Origin: an uncultured Bacteroidota bacterium
GTDB taxonomy: Bacteria > Bacteroidota > Bacteroidia > Flavobacteriales > Flavobacteriaceae
DNA length: 43,005 nucleotides
Direction of reading: 5' to 3'
Assembly (NCBI GenBank): GCA_903861155.1
Contig: CAIOTL010000248.1
Location: 1 to 43,005 of the forward strand
Under the pieces are notes generated by a model. It made no database searches and had not been told where the DNA came from. It saw only the letters and a program-made list of their open reading frames with translations. Shown in pieces: positions 38,770 through 43,005 of this stretch. The position numbers and the translations under genes were made by a program. How positions within the stretch are numbered: the first letter of the stretch is position 1; the number at the start of each line of letters is the position of its first letter.

Positions 38770-39270
38770 CTATTTCTGATAAATTAACGACTGAATTGTT
38801 TCGAAAGAAACCGTTTCGTTATCATTGACAAAATACTTCAATAAAACTTCGCCCCAATATTCACCGTCGCTAAAATCGGCAATTATCCATCGATGATTCA
38901 AGATTCTCACCTTGTTGATGATGAATTTATTGGCTCCAATCTGATCTTGACTAATGTATGGATTCCCCTTGGGATTAGCATTAAAATCCATTAATTTTTC
39001 GGTAACAAAAGGAATCAACTTTTCAATTTGGATCGTTTTTGTCGCATTATCAGGATTGAAATAATTTTGGGCATTTTCATTTTTTGCTAAAGAAAAATAA
39101 TTGGCATCAGCCAGATTATTATTGGCGGAATTTAAGTTGTATTTCCATTTTTTCTCTGCATTTGCATATCGATTATGTTCAAAAGTTAGTTCCTTGCTGA
39201 AATACATATAGGTGAAAACATTCAAAAGTAGCACAAGTATAAATAGATAAAGCTGTAAGGATTTTTTCAT
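38770..39270 (-). CDS. Hypothetical protein with N-terminal membrane anchor
   Basis: Intact ORF with N-terminal TM; same strand as and 11 nt from the MBL gene. Confidence 0.65.
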   Translation of the reverse strand: MKKSLQLYLFILVLLLNVFTYMYFSKELTFEHNRYANAEKKWKYNLNSANNNLADANYFSLAKNENAQNYFNPDNATKTIQIEKLIPFVTEKLMDFNANPKGNPYISQDQIGANKFIINKVRILNHRWIIADFSDGEYWGEVLLKYFVNDNETVSFETIQSLIYQK

Positions 39271-39281
39271 TTTGAGTGAGA

Positions 39282-40046
39282 TTAAATTGTGATTTCCAAA
39301 TTGTCATAAGCTAGATAAATGTTCTTCGGAAGTTTTTGTTGCACTTCGTCGTGGAAACCCATAATATGGCTAATGTGAGTAAGATATGTTTTTTCGGGTT
39401 TAATTAAAGTTATAAAATCTAAAGCTTCCTGCAAATTAAAATGCGTCGTGTGAGGTTCTTCACGCAAGGCATTTACAACCAGAACTTTTAAGTTTTTTAA
39501 TTTGTCTATTTCACATTTCTCAATAGTTTTTACGTCAGTCAAATAGGCAAAATCATCAATTCTGTAACCAAAAACCTGAAGATTTCCGTGCATCACGTTG
39601 ATAGGAATTGCCATTTTGTCCCCAATGGAAAAAGGATGATTGTTGATTACTTCAATTGTTTTTACTGAAGGCGCTCCCGGATATTTATTTTCGATTTCAA
39701 AAATATAGTCAAATCGTTTTTTTAGATTCTCGATTACTCGCTGATGTGCATAAATTGGGATCGTGCCTTGTTTGAAATTAAAAGGACGAATATCGTCTAA
39801 ACCAGCGGTATGATCTGAGTGCTCATGAGTGTATATAATTCCGTCCACTTTTTGACAATTTGATATCAACATTTGCTGTCTAAAGTCGGGGCCACAATCG
39901 ATTACAAAAGAATGATTTTTCCAAGAAATCCAAACCGAAACTCGAAGTCTTTTATCCTTATTATCAGTGCTTTTACACACAGAATGGTTACTGCCAATTA
40001 CGGGAATTCCTTGTGAAGTGCCTGTTCCCAAAAAATAAACTTTCAT
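39282..40046 (-). CDS. MBL-fold metallohydrolase (PhnP-like)
   Basis: FLGTGTSQGIPVIG, IDCGPDFRQQML, THEHSDHTAGLDDIRPFN, LTHISHIMG. Confidence 0.9.
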   Translation of the reverse strand: MKVYFLGTGTSQGIPVIGSNHSVCKSTDNKDKRLRVSVWISWKNHSFVIDCGPDFRQQMLISNCQKVDGIIYTHEHSDHTAGLDDIRPFNFKQGTIPIYAHQRVIENLKKRFDYIFEIENKYPGAPSVKTIEVINNHPFSIGDKMAIPINVMHGNLQVFGYRIDDFAYLTDVKTIEKCEIDKLKNLKVLVVNALREEPHTTHFNLQEALDFITLIKPEKTYLTHISHIMGFHDEVQQKLPKNIYLAYDNLEITI

Positions 40047-40115
40047 CTAGCACGGTTTTTACAAATTATTTAACAAAAATAGGATTAATTCTCTTTCATT
40101 AGAAACCTATTTTAG

Positions 40116-40123
40116 TAACTTTG
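40116..40123 (+). promoter_or_regulatory. -7 element TAACTTTG
   Basis: TAnnTTTG consensus 25 bp upstream of ATG. Confidence 0.5.
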
Positions 40124-40148
40124 CAGTAATAAGCCCTATTTAAAAGAA

Positions 40149-41609
40149 ATGGATACAGAAATAAAGTTGAAAGGTGATAAAGTCATCGAACAAATTCCTT
40201 CGATAAAAGACAAAGCACTGCGTATTAATTTAAACGAAAACATTTACGGAACTTTTGCCGAAATTGGTGCCGGGCAAGAAACTGTAAGGCATTTTTTCAG
40301 GGCTGGAGGTTCTTCCGGGACCATTGCAAAGGCGACATCAGCTTATGATAAAGACTTTAGTGATTCCATTTATGGAGTTGAGGAGGATGGGCGTTATGTT
40401 ACTGAAAGTCGCCTCAAAAAAATGCTTACACATGAAGAAGAATTAATAGAAAAAAGATTAAGCAGAAAAAAACATCCAAATAAAATTTTCTTTACCTACG
40501 CCAATACCGTTTCAACTATTGATTTTGCCAAACAATTCAAAGGGCATGGATGGGTTGGCATTCGATATCAAATTGAACCTGACGAAGCCTATAACGAAAT
40601 TATTCTCCATATTCGATTCAAGGAAACCGATGTTCGATTGCAACAAGAAACCCTTGGTGTTCTTGGAGTAAATTTAATTTATGGTGCCTATTATAAATAT
40701 AATGACCCCAAAAGACTGTTACGATATTTGTACGACCATTTAGACAAAGACCAATTAGAAATAGATACCATCAACTTCTCGGGACCACGTTTTGCTGATG
40801 TTGACAATCGTTTAATGAGTTTGCAATTGGTAAAAAATGGGATGACTGATGCCGTTATATTTGATCCTGAAGGTAAAAACATCCTTCCTGCAGCTATATT
40901 GTACAAAAAAAACATACTCACTTTAAGAGGAAGTTTCCGTCCTGTTACAAAAGTGAATATGGATATGTATAAAGAATCTTTAAAAATGTTTTTAGAAGAG
41001 CATAAAGTGGATGCTGAAAACACATTGGTTATTTTTGAAATTACGTTGTCCAACTTGCGTTCCGATGGTGAAATTGATGAAAGAGATTTTATGGATCGAG
41101 CGGAACTACTTTGTTCGCTTGGCCAAACAGTTATGATTTCAAATTTTCAGGAATATTATAAAGTTGTCGAATATTTTTCTAAATATACCAAGGCTAGAAT
41201 GGGATTGGCAATGGGAGTTAATAATTTAGTGGATATTTTTGACGAAAAATACTATCGCCATTTAAGTGGTGGAATTTTGGAAGCTTTCGGAAAATTATTT
41301 TACCGTGATATGAAAGTATACTTGTATCCAATGATAGATAAAAACGGAGAAATAATGAATTCCGAAACATTAAGAGTTCATCCTCGAATGAAGGAATTGT
41401 ATAAATTTTTCAAATTCAATGGAAAAGTTGTTGATATCAAAAACTTTAATCCTGCAAACTTGGAAGTTTTCTCGCGCGAAGTGTTAAAAATGATCAGTGA
41501 CAACAAACCAGGTTGGGAATCTATGTTGCCGTCCGGTGTTGCCGAAATAATCAAAAAAAAGCAACTTTTTGGATATAATCCAACCGAAATATTAGAGAAA
41601 AGTAATTAG
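40149..41609 (+). CDS. Conserved-looking 486-aa protein of unknown function
   Basis: Long intact ORF, no TM or signal peptide, -7 motif upstream, terminator downstream; NLNENIYGTFAEIGAGQETVRHFFRAGGSSGTIAKATSAYDK. Confidence 0.85.
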   Translation: MDTEIKLKGDKVIEQIPSIKDKALRINLNENIYGTFAEIGAGQETVRHFFRAGGSSGTIAKATSAYDKDFSDSIYGVEEDGRYVTESRLKKMLTHEEELIEKRLSRKKHPNKIFFTYANTVSTIDFAKQFKGHGWVGIRYQIEPDEAYNEIILHIRFKETDVRLQQETLGVLGVNLIYGAYYKYNDPKRLLRYLYDHLDKDQLEIDTINFSGPRFADVDNRLMSLQLVKNGMTDAVIFDPEGKNILPAAILYKKNILTLRGSFRPVTKVNMDMYKESLKMFLEEHKVDAENTLVIFEITLSNLRSDGEIDERDFMDRAELLCSLGQTVMISNFQEYYKVVEYFSKYTKARMGLAMGVNNLVDIFDEKYYRHLSGGILEAFGKLFYRDMKVYLYPMIDKNGEIMNSETLRVHPRMKELYKFFKFNGKVVDIKNFNPANLEVFSREVLKMISDNKPGWESMLPSGVAEIIKKKQLFGYNPTEILEKSN

Positions 41610-41643
41610 ACCAAAATTTCAGATAAGCGCTTTCAGATTACAT

Positions 41644-41680
41644 AAAAAGCCGATAAAACATATTTTTTATCGGCTTTTTT
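41644..41680. terminator. Bidirectional terminator between convergent genes
   Basis: aaaaagccgataaaa / ttttatcggcttttt. Confidence 0.9.
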
Positions 41681-41690
41681 CATTTATTAC

Positions 41691-42143
41691 TTATTTCAAA
41701 ATCTGGGCAGCGTGAGCCTTCGTTTTTACATCGGAAATAACTTCATCAATGATTCCATTTTCATTTATCACGAATGTAGTTCTGTGAATGCCGTCATATT
41801 CTTTTCCCATAAACTTTTTGGGTCCCCAAACCCCAAAAGCTTGAATCACGGATTTATCTTCGTCTGCCAATAACGGAAAAGGGAAATTGTATTTTTCCTT
41901 GAATTTAGCTTGAGCTTTAGCTGTATCAGCACTGACGCCCAAAAGTTCATAATTATTGGCTTGGAAACGTTCAAAATTATCGCTTAAATCGCAAGCTTCA
42001 GCAGTGCATCCTGGTGTATTCGCTTTTGGATAAAAGAAAACCACTACTTTTTTTCCTTTATAATCGGCTAATTTATGATGATTTCCGTCTTGGTCATGTC
42101 CGGAAAAACTAGGCGCTTTGTCACCTTTCTTTAATGTTGTCAT
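41691..42143 (-). CDS. bcp: Thioredoxin-dependent thiol peroxidase (Bcp/PrxQ)
   Basis: VVFFYPKANTPGCTAEACDLSDNF. Confidence 0.95.
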   Translation of the reverse strand: MTTLKKGDKAPSFSGHDQDGNHHKLADYKGKKVVVFFYPKANTPGCTAEACDLSDNFERFQANNYELLGVSADTAKAQAKFKEKYNFPFPLLADEDKSVIQAFGVWGPKKFMGKEYDGIHRTTFVINENGIIDEVISDVKTKAHAAQILK

Positions 42144-42251
42144 TTTTTAAATTTTAGAATATAGAATTTAGATTTTAGTTTTGCAAATTTCCTAATGACA
42201 TTGTAATTGCCATTGAAATTGCTTTTCTTTACGACTCAAATTTAATCAAAA

Positions 42252-42911
42252 ATGACGAAACCCGAACGTGTAACGTTTGTTATAAATACGTTAAAAGAAT
42301 TGTATCCCAATGTCCCGATTCCTTTAAATCACAAAGATCCATACACTTTGCTGATTGCCGTTTTGCTTTCGGCACAATGCACTGATGTTCGCGTCAATCA
42401 AATTACGCCCTTGCTTTTTGCCAAAGCGGATAATCCGTATGATATGATCAAAATGTCAGTCGAGGAAATAAAAGCAATCATTCGTCCTTGTGGTTTATCG
42501 CCAATGAAGTCGAAAGGAATTCACGGTTTGTCGCATATTTTGATTGAAAAACACGAAGGAAAAGTTCCAAAAAGTTTCGAAAGTTTGGAGGAATTACCAG
42601 CCGTAGGTCACAAAACCGCGAGTGTTGTAATGTCCCAAGCCTTTGGTGTTCCCGCATTTCCGGTTGACACACATATTCACCGGTTGATGTATCGGTGGAA
42701 TTTATCTAATGGAAAAAATGTGGTTCAAACTGAGAAAGATGCCAAACGACTTTTCCCAATAGAAATTTGGAACGATTTGCACCTTCAAATGATTTGGTAT
42801 GGTCGCGAATATTCTCCGGCTCGAGGTTGGGATTTAGAAAAAGATATTATTACCAAAACCGTTGGAAGAAAAACTATTTTGGAAGTATTCCAAACGAAAA
42901 CATCCCGGTAA
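42252..42911 (+). CDS. nth: Endonuclease III homolog lacking the Fe-S cluster cysteines
   Basis: LLIAVLLSAQCTDVRVN, LPAVGHKTASVV, FPVDTHIHR; C-terminal REYSPARGWDLEKDIITKTV. Confidence 0.9.
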   Translation: MTKPERVTFVINTLKELYPNVPIPLNHKDPYTLLIAVLLSAQCTDVRVNQITPLLFAKADNPYDMIKMSVEEIKAIIRPCGLSPMKSKGIHGLSHILIEKHEGKVPKSFESLEELPAVGHKTASVVMSQAFGVPAFPVDTHIHRLMYRWNLSNGKNVVQTEKDAKRLFPIEIWNDLHLQMIWYGREYSPARGWDLEKDIITKTVGRKTILEVFQTKTSR

Positions 42912-43005
42912 TTCCAGGGATATTTTCCTAATTAGCCAAAATTTCGAAACTCATTTTGTTAACTTTTATTATGCTTAACGCTTTTGAGTAATTTAATAAA
43001 AAAGA

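Noticed and set aside
1-43005. CRISPR array, prophage, transposon, tRNA or rRNA
   Set aside because: No regularly spaced repeats, transposase/integrase motifs or RNA gene signatures were seen on reading both strands; a dedicated scan was not possible

Overview
AT-rich Bacteroidota chromosome segment, most likely Flavobacterium or a close relative. This is judged from gene content and TAnnTTTG promoter motifs; no database search was run. Most of the window is ordinary housekeeping sequence: truA, an MsbA-like ABC exporter, lpdA, rlmH, folP, the DUF1599/BT_3928/TlpA/tpiA block, a PLD-family synthase, a DnaJ-family protein, an Mla-type lipid ABC transporter, a cysteine desulfurase, cysE/cysM, a BatA-domain protein, bcp and nth. 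The standout accessory region is 17716..24310: four tandem, signal-peptide-less GH130-family paralogs followed 11 bp later by a GT4 glycosyltransferase fused to a long C-terminal domain, probably an (alpha/alpha) toroid. I propose this as a self-contained cytosolic mannoside synthesis and phosphorolysis system, with two paralogs diverged at conserved motifs. Other points of interest: a dihydroorotase homolog that lost its HxH metal motif; an endonuclease III that lost all four Fe-S cysteines; tandem Nramp-like transporters with non-canonical metal-site motifs and a shared upstream element, one copy of which lies in a 64-nt near-perfect palindrome; a saccharopine-dehydrogenase-like pseudogene with two lesions; nested-palindrome intergenic hairpins; and internally duplicated proteins. 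No rRNA, tRNA, CRISPR array or transposase was recognised.
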